From NCBI GenBank assembly GCA_945788155.1, contig CALZKX010000346.1, forward strand, positions 1-8,151: DNA of 8,151 nt. The letters are read 5' to 3'. Of the stretch, positions 1 through 6,089 are shown piece after piece (position 1 is the first letter of the stretch; each line of letters begins with the position of its first letter). Made by a program: the position numbers and the translations under genes. The notes under the pieces are model-generated. The model made no database searches and was not told where the DNA came from. It was given only the letters and a program-made list of their open reading frames with translations. The DNA comes from an uncultured Flavobacteriaceae bacterium (GTDB lineage Bacteria > Bacteroidota > Bacteroidia > Flavobacteriales > Flavobacteriaceae).

Positions 1-2
1 TT

Positions 3-1259
3 TCATCTAAAAATGCAAAAAAACTTATTGGCAATCATAAAAACGCTAATGCAATTACATTGGATGTTTTTGATAAGACCTCACGATCTAATGCCATAAG
101 TACAGCAGATATTGTAGTATCTATGCTTCCTGCTAGATTCCATATTGAAGTAGCAAAAGACTGCATCAAATTTGGGAAAAACATGGTCACTGCCTCTTAT
201 GTAAGTGAAGAAATGCATGCATTAGATAGTTCTGTGAAGAACAAAGGCCTCATTTTCATGAACGAAATTGGTGTTGATCCTGGAATTGACCACATGAGTG
301 CGATGCAAGTCATAGATAAAATAAGGGATAAAGGAGGGGAAATTATATTGTTTGAATCGTTTACTGGTGGATTAGTAGCTCCTGAAAGCGATAATAATTT
401 ATGGAATTACAAGTTTACCTGGAACCCTAGAAATGTAGTTGTTGCTGGACAAGGTGGAGCTGCCAAATTTTTACAGGAAGGCACTTATAAATACATTCCT
501 TATCATCGTTTATTTAGGCGAACTGAGTTTTTAGATGTTGATGGTTATGGACGTTTTGAGGCTTACGCCAATCGTGATTCATTAAAATACCAAGAGGCTT
601 ATGGCTTAGAAAGTGCTAAAACTTTGTATAGAGGCACTATGAGACGTGTTGGTTATAGTCGCGCATGGCAAATGTTTGTATTGCTTGGAATGACAGAGGA
701 TAATTATACTATTGATGATAGTGAAAACATGAGTTACCGCGATTTTATAAATGCCTTTTTACCTTACAGTCCTACGGATTCTGTGGAATTAAAATTTAGA
801 CATGCTTTAAAAATTGATCAAGATGATATTGTTTGGGATAAGCTAGAGGAATTGGATGTTTTTAACCCTAATAAAATGGTAGAGCTCAAAAAAGCGACTC
901 CTGCTCAAATTCTTCAAAAAATACTTATGGATAGTTGGACTCTAGATGAAGATGATAAAGATATGATTGTGATGTACCATAAATTTGGCTATGAATTGAA
1001 AGGGAAAAAATATCAAATAGATTCGACTATGGTGTCTATTGGTGAAGATCAAACCTACACAGCCATGGCAAAAACAGTTGGATTACCAGTAGCCATAGCA
1101 ACACTTGGTATTTTAAATGGGAAAATAACCACTCCAGGTGTTCAAATCCCAATTTTAAAAGAAGTGTATGAACCTATTTTGAAAGAATTGGAAGACTTCG
1201 GGATTGTATTTAAAGAAAAAGAAGTGGCTTATTTAGGCTATAATCCTCTAAGCGTTTAA
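3..1259 (+). CDS. Saccharopine dehydrogenase-like oxidoreductase, 5' end missing
   Basis: The reading frame is open from base 3 to the TAA at 1257-1259, giving 418 visible residues. From memory, flavobacterial relatives have about 455 residues, so roughly the first 35-40, including the nucleotide-binding glycine loop, lie off the window. A TTG at 60 could be read as a start, but the frame continues upstream with family-like sequence (SSKNAKKLIGNHKN), so it is internal. Family hallmarks are the end of the Rossmann domain (DIVVSMLPARFH near base 107), VTASYVSEEM near 185, and NEIGVDPGIDHM at 261-296, typical of LYS9-type saccharopine reductases. The family interconverts saccharopine with aminoadipate semialdehyde plus glutamate using NAD(P); in bacteria of this group a role in lysine breakdown is likely but inferred. 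It is probably cytosolic, since no membrane segment is visible. An Lrp/AsnC regulator follows after 58 bp on the same strand. A related family oxidoreductase with another substrate is possible. Confidence 0.88.
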   Translation, partial: SSKNAKKLIGNHKNANAITLDVFDKTSRSNAISTADIVVSMLPARFHIEVAKDCIKFGKNMVTASYVSEEMHALDSSVKNKGLIFMNEIGVDPGIDHMSAMQVIDKIRDKGGEIILFESFTGGLVAPESDNNLWNYKFTWNPRNVVVAGQGGAAKFLQEGTYKYIPYHRLFRRTEFLDVDGYGRFEAYANRDSLKYQEAYGLESAKTLYRGTMRRVGYSRAWQMFVLLGMTEDNYTIDDSENMSYRDFINAFLPYSPTDSVELKFRHALKIDQDDIVWDKLEELDVFNPNKMVELKKATPAQILQKILMDSWTLDEDDKDMIVMYHKFGYELKGKKYQIDSTMVSIGEDQTYTAMAKTVGLPVAIATLGILNGKITTPGVQIPILKEVYEPILKELEDFGIVFKEKEVAYLGYNPLSV

Positions 1260-1267
1260 ACTTTCAG

Positions 1268-1297
1268 TTTGATATGCTTTTAGTATTTTTATGTTTT
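1268..1297 (+). promoter_or_regulatory. Possible Bacteroidota-type promoter for the Lrp/AsnC gene
   Basis: TTTG at 1268-1271 is followed after 18 bp by TATGTTTT at 1290-1297. This fits the Bacteroidota pattern (TTG near -33, TAnnTTTG near -7) except for the last base of the -7 box. The start codon lies 20 bp downstream. It suggests the regulator can be transcribed on its own as well as by read-through from the dehydrogenase gene. AT-rich DNA gives many chance matches. Confidence 0.35.
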
Positions 1298-1317
1298 ATT
1301 ATGAAATATAAAAACGA

Positions 1318-1788
1318 ATGAAGTTTATAAATCAAAACTTACATATAGATGGTATTGACAAAAAGATACTTCGTGCATTAATGAACGATGCTAGAACACC
1401 TGTTTTAGAGATTGCAAGACAAGTTGGAATTTCTGGAGCTGCCATTCACCAAAGGCTACGAAAACTGGAGAAATCTGGTTTACTAGCTGGTTCTAAATTT
1501 ATAATTAACCCAAAAGTATTAGGTTATACAACCATGGCATTTGTTGGTATTTATTTAGATAAAGCCATGAATAACCCAGACGCTGTCAAACAATTACAAA
1601 AAATCCCTGAAGTATTGGAGTGTCATTATACTACTGGAAACTGGAGTATCTTAATAAAAATTCTTTGTAAGGATAATGAGCACCTAATGCATGTTTTAAA
1701 TAAGGAGATACAAACAATTCAAGGTGTTTCAAGAACGGAAACCTTTATATCATTACAGCAACAAATTAATAGGCAGATTAAGATATAA
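1318..1788 (+). CDS. Lrp/AsnC-family transcriptional regulator
   Basis: This 156-residue protein has the usual length and layout of the leucine-responsive/asparagine regulator family. An N-terminal winged helix-turn-helix covers about residues 11-60; IDKKILRALMNDAR leads into the DNA-reading helices around EIARQVGISGAAIHQRLRKL. A C-terminal RAM-type effector and oligomerisation domain covers about 70-150, with the TGNWSILIK segment that in the family lies near the amino-acid pocket. Members bind DNA as dimers to octamers and respond to amino acids. The ATG at 1318 is the only plausible start: an in-frame ATG at 1291 runs into a stop at 1309. There is no Shine-Dalgarno site, but the leader is A-rich. 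The gene follows a saccharopine dehydrogenase-like gene by 58 bp, so control of that gene in response to lysine or a related amino acid is a reasonable inference. Autoregulation is common in the family. The target genes cannot be read from the sequence. Confidence 0.93.
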   Translation: MKFINQNLHIDGIDKKILRALMNDARTPVLEIARQVGISGAAIHQRLRKLEKSGLLAGSKFIINPKVLGYTTMAFVGIYLDKAMNNPDAVKQLQKIPEVLECHYTTGNWSILIKILCKDNEHLMHVLNKEIQTIQGVSRTETFISLQQQINRQIKI

Positions 1789-1813
1789 ATGTTTTTTTTC
1801 TTTTTGAAGTTTT

Positions 1814-1838
1814 AGGTTTTTAAAACCTGTGAGGCCTG
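1814..1838 (+). repeat. Decayed half copy of the CCTGTGAGG palindrome
   Basis: AAAACCTGTGAGGCCTG at 1822-1838 matches the right arm of the intact palindrome at 2898-2934 except for a few bases. The left arm is reduced to AGGTTTT (1814-1820), which still pairs perfectly with AAAACCT (1822-1828). It begins about 25 bp after the Lrp stop codon. A run of T at 1790-1804 precedes it rather than follows it, so it is not a standard Rho-independent terminator for the upstream gene. Confidence 0.6.
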
Positions 1839-1971
1839 TTTTAATAAAGTAAAAGCTCCTACAATTCAAGATCTTTTTCCTGCCATAAAAGTAGAAAAAA
1901 CTCAAACAAAATTATTTGATGCTTCCTTTAAAGTACCTGATGTCGATGTCTGGAGTATCGGTGTCTCTTAA
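1816..1971 (+). other. Unrecognised open stretch of about 51 codons, possible gene remnant
   Basis: One plus-strand frame is open from just after a stop at 1813-1815 to the TAA at 1969-1971. From 1852 it reads KAPTIQDLFPAIKVEKTQ and ends KVPDVDVWSIGVS. It contains no ATG and starts within the half palindrome. The residue mix is protein-like, but I recognise no family and 51 codons can be open by chance. It could be the tail of a decayed gene between the two convergent genes, or non-coding DNA. Confidence 0.2.
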
Positions 1972-1993
1972 AGGAGTATCGGTGTCACTTTAA
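1952..1993 (+). repeat. Tandem duplication of a 21-bp unit
   Basis: Units 1952-1972 and 1973-1993 match at 19 of 21 bases; the first 14 bases (GGAGTATCGGTGTC) are identical. The second unit also supplies the left arm of the inverted repeat at 1974-2008, so the GAGTATCGGTGTC core occurs twice in direct and once in inverted orientation within 60 bp. Confidence 0.85.
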
Positions 1994-2008
1994 GTGACAC
2001 CGATACTC
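1974..2008. repeat. Perfect 17-bp inverted repeat between convergent genes
   Basis: GAGTATCGGTGTCACTT at 1974-1990 is exactly complementary to 1992-2008, with a single T at 1991 between the arms. A transcript of either strand could form a long hairpin. It lies 42 bp past the metallopeptidase stop (minus strand) and about 185 bp past the Lrp stop (plus strand), so it may act as a shared terminator or 3'-end stabiliser. No T-run follows on either strand, which weakens a classic Rho-independent reading. It may instead be a dispersed palindromic repeat. Confidence 0.8.
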
Positions 2009-2030
2009 AAACTTAGTACTCAAGCTTAGT
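2005..2030 (+). repeat. Tandem 13-bp repeat, two copies
   Basis: ACTCAAACTTAGT at 2005-2017 is followed directly by ACTCAAGCTTAGT at 2018-2030, with one difference. It overlaps the right arm of the inverted repeat by four bases and adds to the picture of a slippage-prone gap. Confidence 0.7.
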
Positions 2031-2050
2031 GTATGTATTTCATAAGAAAA

Positions 2051-2746
2051 TTAATCGCGTCCCCCAAAAACCTGAAGCGCCCAATATAATAAAGATGCTA
2101 GTGCTCCAATTGCAGCCACTAAATAAGTACGTGCAGCCCATTTAAGTGCATCTTCCGATCCTTTATACTCTTCTTGGGATACCATGTTTTTGTTCTTTAA
2201 CCAAGCTAAGGCTCTATTGCTAGCATCATATTCAACAGGTAGGGTTATAAAACTAAACAAGGTTGCAAAACCCATAAATACTAAACCAGCAACAGCAACC
2301 CAATATCCCATTCCAACACCAGCAGCTCCTCCTAAAATAAGTCCACCAATAACCAACCATTGTGACATGCCTGAGGTAACACTAACAATTGGTACTAGGG
2401 CAGAACGCATTCCTAAAGCACTATACGCTTTGGCATGTTGTACAGCATGTCCACACTCATGCGCTGCGACTGCAGCAGCTGCGGCATTGCGTTGATTATA
2501 AACTGTTTCACTTAAATTTACTGTCTTGTTCTTTGGGTTGTAATGATCTGTTAATTGTCCTGGAACCGAAATAACCTCTACATCAAAAATACCATTATCA
2601 GAAAGCATCTTTTCGGCAATTTCTTTTCCAGTCATACCATTTCGCAATTGCACTTTAGAGTACTGTGCAAACTTTTGTTTTAGTTTGTTACTCACTAACC
2701 AACTTACTAGAGCAATAGCTCCAATTAATATATAATATCCAATCAT
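2051..2746 (-). CDS. Membrane zinc metallopeptidase, YugP family
   Basis: This 231-residue protein matches the YugP-like neutral zinc metallopeptidase family (Pfam Zn_peptidase_2) in length and layout. The zinc site is HECGH at residues 96-100 in the helix AAHECGHAVQHAKAYS; E172 in LPVEYDAS is a likely third ligand by family analogy. Hydrophobic segments at about 2-19, 116-140, 144-168 and 207-227 suggest a multi-pass inner-membrane protein with the active site next to the membrane. TDHYNPKNKTVNLSE (66-80) is also typical of the family. Substrates are poorly known. The ATG at 2744-2746 follows an A-rich leader (TTAGAAAAAAA), the usual replacement for a Shine-Dalgarno site here. A weak -7-like box, TAACTTTA, lies at 2768-2775 on the minus strand. 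The gene lies downstream of leuS on the same strand, but 191 bp and a strong palindrome separate them, so joint transcription is doubtful. Confidence 0.93.
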   Translation of the reverse strand: MIGYYILIGAIALVSWLVSNKLKQKFAQYSKVQLRNGMTGKEIAEKMLSDNGIFDVEVISVPGQLTDHYNPKNKTVNLSETVYNQRNAAAAAVAAHECGHAVQHAKAYSALGMRSALVPIVSVTSGMSQWLVIGGLILGGAAGVGMGYWVAVAGLVFMGFATLFSFITLPVEYDASNRALAWLKNKNMVSQEEYKGSEDALKWAARTYLVAAIGALASLLYWALQVFGGRD

Positions 2747-2897
2747 TTTTTTTCTAATTTATTAATGTAAAGTTACTTTATTATAACAAATAATGAGCCA
2801 AATAAAAGTTAAGAAATTTTGTCAGTCACACTTAAAAAACTCCTTCTCTTTTTAATTGAAAGTGTCACAAAGTAACGGAAGGTTTTTAATTACCTCA

Positions 2898-2934
2898 CAA
2901 GACCTCACAGGTTCTCGAAACCTGTGAGGTCTTG
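2898..2934. repeat. Perfect 16-bp palindrome at the 3' end of leuS
   Basis: Bases 2898-2913 (CAAGACCTCACAGGTT) and 2919-2934 are perfect inverted copies around the 5-base loop CTCGA. The element begins 3 bp beyond the leuS stop codon, so the leuS transcript can end in this hairpin. No T-run directly follows on the minus strand, so termination or mRNA 3'-end protection are both possible. From memory, AGACCTCACAGGTT-type palindromes are dispersed in many flavobacterial genomes. A decayed half copy is at 1814-1838, and TACCTCAC at 2891-2898 repeats part of the left arm. Confidence 0.85.
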
Positions 2935-2937
2935 GAA

Positions 2938-5900
2938 TTAGCCAACAATATTTACGATTTTTCCAGGAACCACAATTACTTTTTTAGGTTCGCGACCTTG
3001 TAATTGTTCCTTAGTTTTTTCATTCGCAAGAACAGCTTCTTCAATATCTTCTTTACTTAAATCTAAAGACAATTCCATAGTAAAGCGCATTTTACCATTA
3101 AACGAAATTGGATAATTTTTAGTACTTTCTACCAAATGACTTTCATCAAATTTTGGAAAAGATGCAGTTGAAATAGATTCGTTATGACCTAACTGGCTCC
3201 ACAACTCTTCAGCAATATGTGGTGCATAAGGTGAAATCAATACCAACAATGGTTCTAGTATCGCTTTGCTTGTACACTTTTGTGCTGTTAACTCATTAAC
3301 TGCAATCATAAAAGTTGAAACTGATGTATTGAACGAAAAGTTCTCAATATCTTCTTCTACTTTTTTAATGGTTTTATGAAGTGTTTTAAGAGCCTCCCCT
3401 AACCCCTCCGAAGGAGGGGAACTCGTTACGTAAAAACTTCCGTTTTCACTTTGATGATAAAGCTTCCAAAGCTTTTTTAAAAAATTATGAACACCTGTAA
3501 TACCTGCTGTATTCCAAGGTTTATATTGCTCTAAAGGCCCTAAAAACATTTCATACATACGCAAACTATCTGCCCCATATTGCTCGCAAATGTTGTCTGG
3601 ATTAACCACATTGTATTTGGATTTGGACATTTTTTCGACGTCTCGCTTTACTTTAAACGTTCCATCTTGATTACCAACAAAACGTGCATTTATATATTGG
3701 GTATTAGACCAGTCAACAAGTCCATCAATATTCAAACAATCAGAAGAATCAACAAATTCAACAGGAACTCTAATTTCTTGATATAATTTAAAATAGACTT
3801 TATTCTTTATTTTGTTTAATAAATCATACTTGTTTGGATGCCTAATTTGTAAAGCGAGTATAACCTCTTCATCAAAAAGATGACTTTCTTGGCCTTCCAA
3901 TGCAATTGGCCACTTTTCGTCAAGCCATTTTAATATTAAATTTGTACCATTGACATTCTCAACAAACTCTTCACCATTTAGAACATCAATAGAGAAATAG
4001 ATATTTAAAAATTCTTTTAATCCATAAAATCTATCTTCTATCTTTATAAAAGGTCTCGCCTTAAAAACAAAAGCACTCGTCCCAAGTATCATCCCTTGGT
4101 TAATCAGTTTTTTCGCAAACTCATCATAAGGCACTAATCCAAGGTCGAACATAAACTTTTGCCAGAAACGTGAATATAATAAATGCCCTGTGGCATGTTC
4201 GCTTCCTCCAATGTATAAATCGACTTGTTGCCAATAGTTAATGGCTTCTTGCGAAAATATTTCATCATCATTTTGAGGATCCATATAACGGTTAAAGTAT
4301 TGGCTGCTTCCTGCCCAACCAGGCATGGTGTTGAGTTCTAAAGCCCCTCCTAACCTCTCCAAAGGGGAAGAATTCTCAAATTCCTCTTTTGATACCACAT
4401 TAGCTTCGTCACCATATTGCAACCAATGCCATTTTTTAGCATTTCCTAAAGGTGGTTCGCCTGTTTCGGTTGGTAAATATTTTTCTACTTCTGGTAAGGT
4501 AATTGGTAAATGCTTTGCGTCAATCATTTGAGGCATTCCGTTTACATAATATACTGGAAATGGTTCACCCCAATAACGCTGTCTGCTAAACACTGCATCA
4601 CGTAATCTGTAATTGGTTTTTCCTTGACCTTGACCTAGTTTTTCTAATTCGTAAATAGCCCTTTTGACAGCTTTTTTATAGCTTAATCCATTTAAGAAAT
4701 CGCTATTAGCAATAATGGTGTTTTCCTTATCAGCAAAAGCCTCTTCAGAAATATCGACACCTTCAAAAATATTTGGAATAGGAATATTGAAATGTTGCGC
4801 GAAATCGTAATCACGTTGATCACCACATGGTACAGACATCACAGCACCTGTTCCGTAACCAGCTAATACGTAATCGCCAATCCAAATCGGAATTGGTTCT
4901 TTAGAAAAAGGATGCTCTGCATAGGCTCCTGTAAAAGCACCTGAAATGGTTTTTACATCTGCCATTCTATCGCGTTCGCTACGTTTTGCAGTTGCTTCAA
5001 TATAAGCTTCAACTTCAGCTCTTTGTTCTGGTGTTGTAATTTGCAACACTAACTCATGCTCTGGAGCTAAGGTCATAAAACTCACACCGAAAATAGTATC
5101 AGGACGTGTGGTGAATACATCGATTTTATGTGACCCTTCGACTGCGCTCAGGGTGACATTTGGAATGACATTGAAGGTTACAGACGCACCAACCGATTTT
5201 CCAATCCAATTGCGTTGAATTTCTTTTAGTGGCTCAGGCCAATCAATAGTTTCTAGTCCTTGAAGTAAACGCTTTGCATAAGCAGAAATTCGCATACTCC
5301 ATTGTGTCATTTTTTTACGGATTACAGGATGTCCTCCACGTTCGGATACACCATTTACGATTTCATCATTCGCCAACACAGTTCCTAAAGCTGGACACCA
5401 GTTTACTTCGGTTTCAGCTAAATAGGTTAATCTATATTGCAATAATATTTCTTGTTGCTTTTCAGAAGAAAACCCATTCCATTCTTCAGCAGAAAAAATA
5501 GTTACATTATCATCACAAGCTGCATTTACGTTTGTATTTCCTTCCGAAGAAAATCGTTTTATCAATTCAGTAATATCTTCAGCTTTATCAGCATCCTTAT
5601 TATACCAAGAGTTGAACAATTGAATAAAAATCCACTGCGTCCATTTGTAATAACTTGGGTCAGACGTACGCACTTCACGAGACCAATCGAACGAAAACCC
5701 AATTTGGTCTAACTGACGACGATAGGTCTTAATGTTTTCTTCCGTCGTAATTGCTGGATGTTGACCCGTTTGAATCGCATATTGTTCTGCTGGTAACCCA
5801 AAGCTATCATAACCTTGAGGATGCAAGACATTAAATCCTTTATGACGCTTGTAACGTGCATAAATATCACTGGCAATATAACCTAATGGATGCCCAACAT

Positions 5901-6063
5901 GCAATCCAGCGCCAGATGGATAAGGAAACATATCCAGCACATAATACTTAGGAGCCTCCTCCTGACCTCCTCCAAAGGAAGAGGGATTGGTTGCTTTAAA
6001 CGTTTGGTTTTTTGCCCAATAGTCTTGCCACTTTTTTTCTATCTCGTTGAAATGGTATTTCAT
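2938..6063 (-). CDS. leuS: Leucyl-tRNA synthetase
   Basis: This cytosolic class I synthetase of 1041 residues charges tRNA-Leu with leucine. Visible hallmarks are KYYVLDMFPYPSGAG before the ATP-binding HVGH (55-58); a CP1 editing domain with TTRPDT (318-323) and GTGAVMSVP followed by D415, the equivalent of the editing aspartate; GGSEHATGHLLYSRF in the catalytic core; KMSKS at 811-815; then the anticodon-binding helices (FLGPLEQYKPWNTAG) and a C-terminal domain ending VPGKIVNIVG. The ATG at 6061-6063 is chosen over an in-frame ATG at 6111 because a perfect -7 box lies between them and MKYHFNEIEKKWQ is the family N terminus. The protein is longer than the roughly 940 residues I remember for flavobacterial relatives. 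The excess comes from four palindromic insertions (residues 26-37, 303-312, 565-574, 881-891) and an enlarged segment at about 669-766. The frame is intact and all key motifs are present, so it should be active. Confidence 0.98.
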   Translation of the reverse strand: MKYHFNEIEKKWQDYWAKNQTFKATNPSSFGGGQEEAPKYYVLDMFPYPSGAGLHVGHPLGYIASDIYARYKRHKGFNVLHPQGYDSFGLPAEQYAIQTGQHPAITTEENIKTYRRQLDQIGFSFDWSREVRTSDPSYYKWTQWIFIQLFNSWYNKDADKAEDITELIKRFSSEGNTNVNAACDDNVTIFSAEEWNGFSSEKQQEILLQYRLTYLAETEVNWCPALGTVLANDEIVNGVSERGGHPVIRKKMTQWSMRISAYAKRLLQGLETIDWPEPLKEIQRNWIGKSVGASVTFNVIPNVTLSAVEGSHKIDVFTTRPDTIFGVSFMTLAPEHELVLQITTPEQRAEVEAYIEATAKRSERDRMADVKTISGAFTGAYAEHPFSKEPIPIWIGDYVLAGYGTGAVMSVPCGDQRDYDFAQHFNIPIPNIFEGVDISEEAFADKENTIIANSDFLNGLSYKKAVKRAIYELEKLGQGQGKTNYRLRDAVFSRQRYWGEPFPVYYVNGMPQMIDAKHLPITLPEVEKYLPTETGEPPLGNAKKWHWLQYGDEANVVSKEEFENSSPLERLGGALELNTMPGWAGSSQYFNRYMDPQNDDEIFSQEAINYWQQVDLYIGGSEHATGHLLYSRFWQKFMFDLGLVPYDEFAKKLINQGMILGTSAFVFKARPFIKIEDRFYGLKEFLNIYFSIDVLNGEEFVENVNGTNLILKWLDEKWPIALEGQESHLFDEEVILALQIRHPNKYDLLNKIKNKVYFKLYQEIRVPVEFVDSSDCLNIDGLVDWSNTQYINARFVGNQDGTFKVKRDVEKMSKSKYNVVNPDNICEQYGADSLRMYEMFLGPLEQYKPWNTAGITGVHNFLKKLWKLYHQSENGSFYVTSSPPSEGLGEALKTLHKTIKKVEEDIENFSFNTSVSTFMIAVNELTAQKCTSKAILEPLLVLISPYAPHIAEELWSQLGHNESISTASFPKFDESHLVESTKNYPISFNGKMRFTMELSLDLSKEDIEEAVLANEKTKEQLQGREPKKVIVVPGKIVNIVG
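3391..3423 (-). repeat. Palindromic element in leuS, family 1 copy A (33 bp)
   Basis: On the plus strand CCCCTCC (3403-3409), loop GAA, and GGAGGGG (3413-3419) form a perfect 7-bp stem, preceded by the related CCTCCCCT (3393-3400). On the coding strand it reads as residues 881-891, SSPPSEGLGEA, between helices of the anticodon-binding domain. It is one codon longer than copies B and C but keeps the same register, beginning Ser-Ser and ending in Ala. Confidence 0.8.
3766..4059 (-). other. Enlarged segment of LeuRS before KMSKS
   Basis: Residues about 669-766 lie between the conserved GMILGTSAFV and VEFVDSSD segments. From memory, flavobacterial relatives have roughly 30 residues here, so about 70 appear to be added. 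The stretch (RFYGLKEFLNIYFSIDVL, HPNKYDLLNKIKNKVYFK) is rich in aromatic and basic residues, AT-rich at the DNA level, and has no repeat element in it. It occupies the region of the leucine-specific domain of bacterial LeuRS, which contacts tRNA and sits before KMSKS. The boundaries are approximate. Confidence 0.55.
4342..4371 (-). repeat. Palindromic element in leuS, family 1 copy B (30 bp)
   Basis: On the coding strand it reads TCTTCCCCTTTGGAGAGG and continues with TTAGGAGGGGCT, encoding residues 565-574, SSPLERLGGA, just before the conserved LNTMPGWAGSS. The stem is less perfect than in copy A: CCTCTCC (4354-4360) faces GGGGAAG (4364-4370) with a U-G pair. It aligns codon for codon with copy C and with copy A apart from one codon. 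Confidence 0.75.
5128..5160 (-). repeat. Palindromic element in the leuS editing domain, family 2
   Basis: On the plus strand ACCCT (5133-5137) and AGGGT (5150-5154) pair around TCGACTGCGCTC. On the coding strand the core is ACCCTGAGCGCAGTCGAAGG, which I remember as a widely dispersed bacterial repeat, frequent in Bacteroidota. It is read as VTLSAVEGSH (residues 303-312), directly before KIDVFTTRPDT in the CP1 editing domain, probably in the turn between two beta strands. It is unrelated in sequence to the three family 1 copies. Confidence 0.78.
5953..5987 (-). repeat. Palindromic element in leuS, family 1 copy C
   Basis: On the plus strand CCTCCTCC (5966-5973), loop AAA, and GGAAGAGG (5977-5984) pair at seven of eight positions; the same strand also has CCTCCTCC at 5955-5962. 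On the coding strand it gives about residues 26-37, NPSSFGGGQEEA, immediately before PKYYVLDMFPYPSG. E. coli LeuRS has a short variable linker (TEDESKEK) at this point, so the insertion falls in a tolerant N-terminal loop. Confidence 0.75.
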
Positions 6064-6089
6064 CGTAATGTTTTCGGTAATTAAAAGCG

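Noticed and set aside
60..62. TTG at 60 as the start of the saccharopine dehydrogenase-like gene
   Set aside because: The frame stays open to the window edge with family-like sequence, so the gene is cut by the window rather than starting here.
1952..2030. CRISPR-like array
   Set aside because: There are only two direct units with no unique spacers between them, and no cas gene is nearby.
2184..2495. 103-codon plus-strand reading frame
   Set aside because: It is antisense to the YugP-family gene and covers its HECGH site; the alanine- and proline-rich translation reflects the opposite strand.
2821..2880. Hairpin between TCACACTT and AAGTGTCA in the leuS-metallopeptidase gap
   Set aside because: The arms are short, carry a mismatch and are separated by a long loop; chance is the simpler explanation.
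3766..4059. Intein or inserted domain with its own activity in LeuRS
   Set aside because: At about 70 extra residues it is shorter than known mini-inteins, and no Cys/Ser start or His-Asn end motif is seen at its borders.
5452..5712. Plus-strand reading frame within leuS
   Set aside because: It is a shadow of the LeuRS coding frame with no recognisable protein features or start signals.
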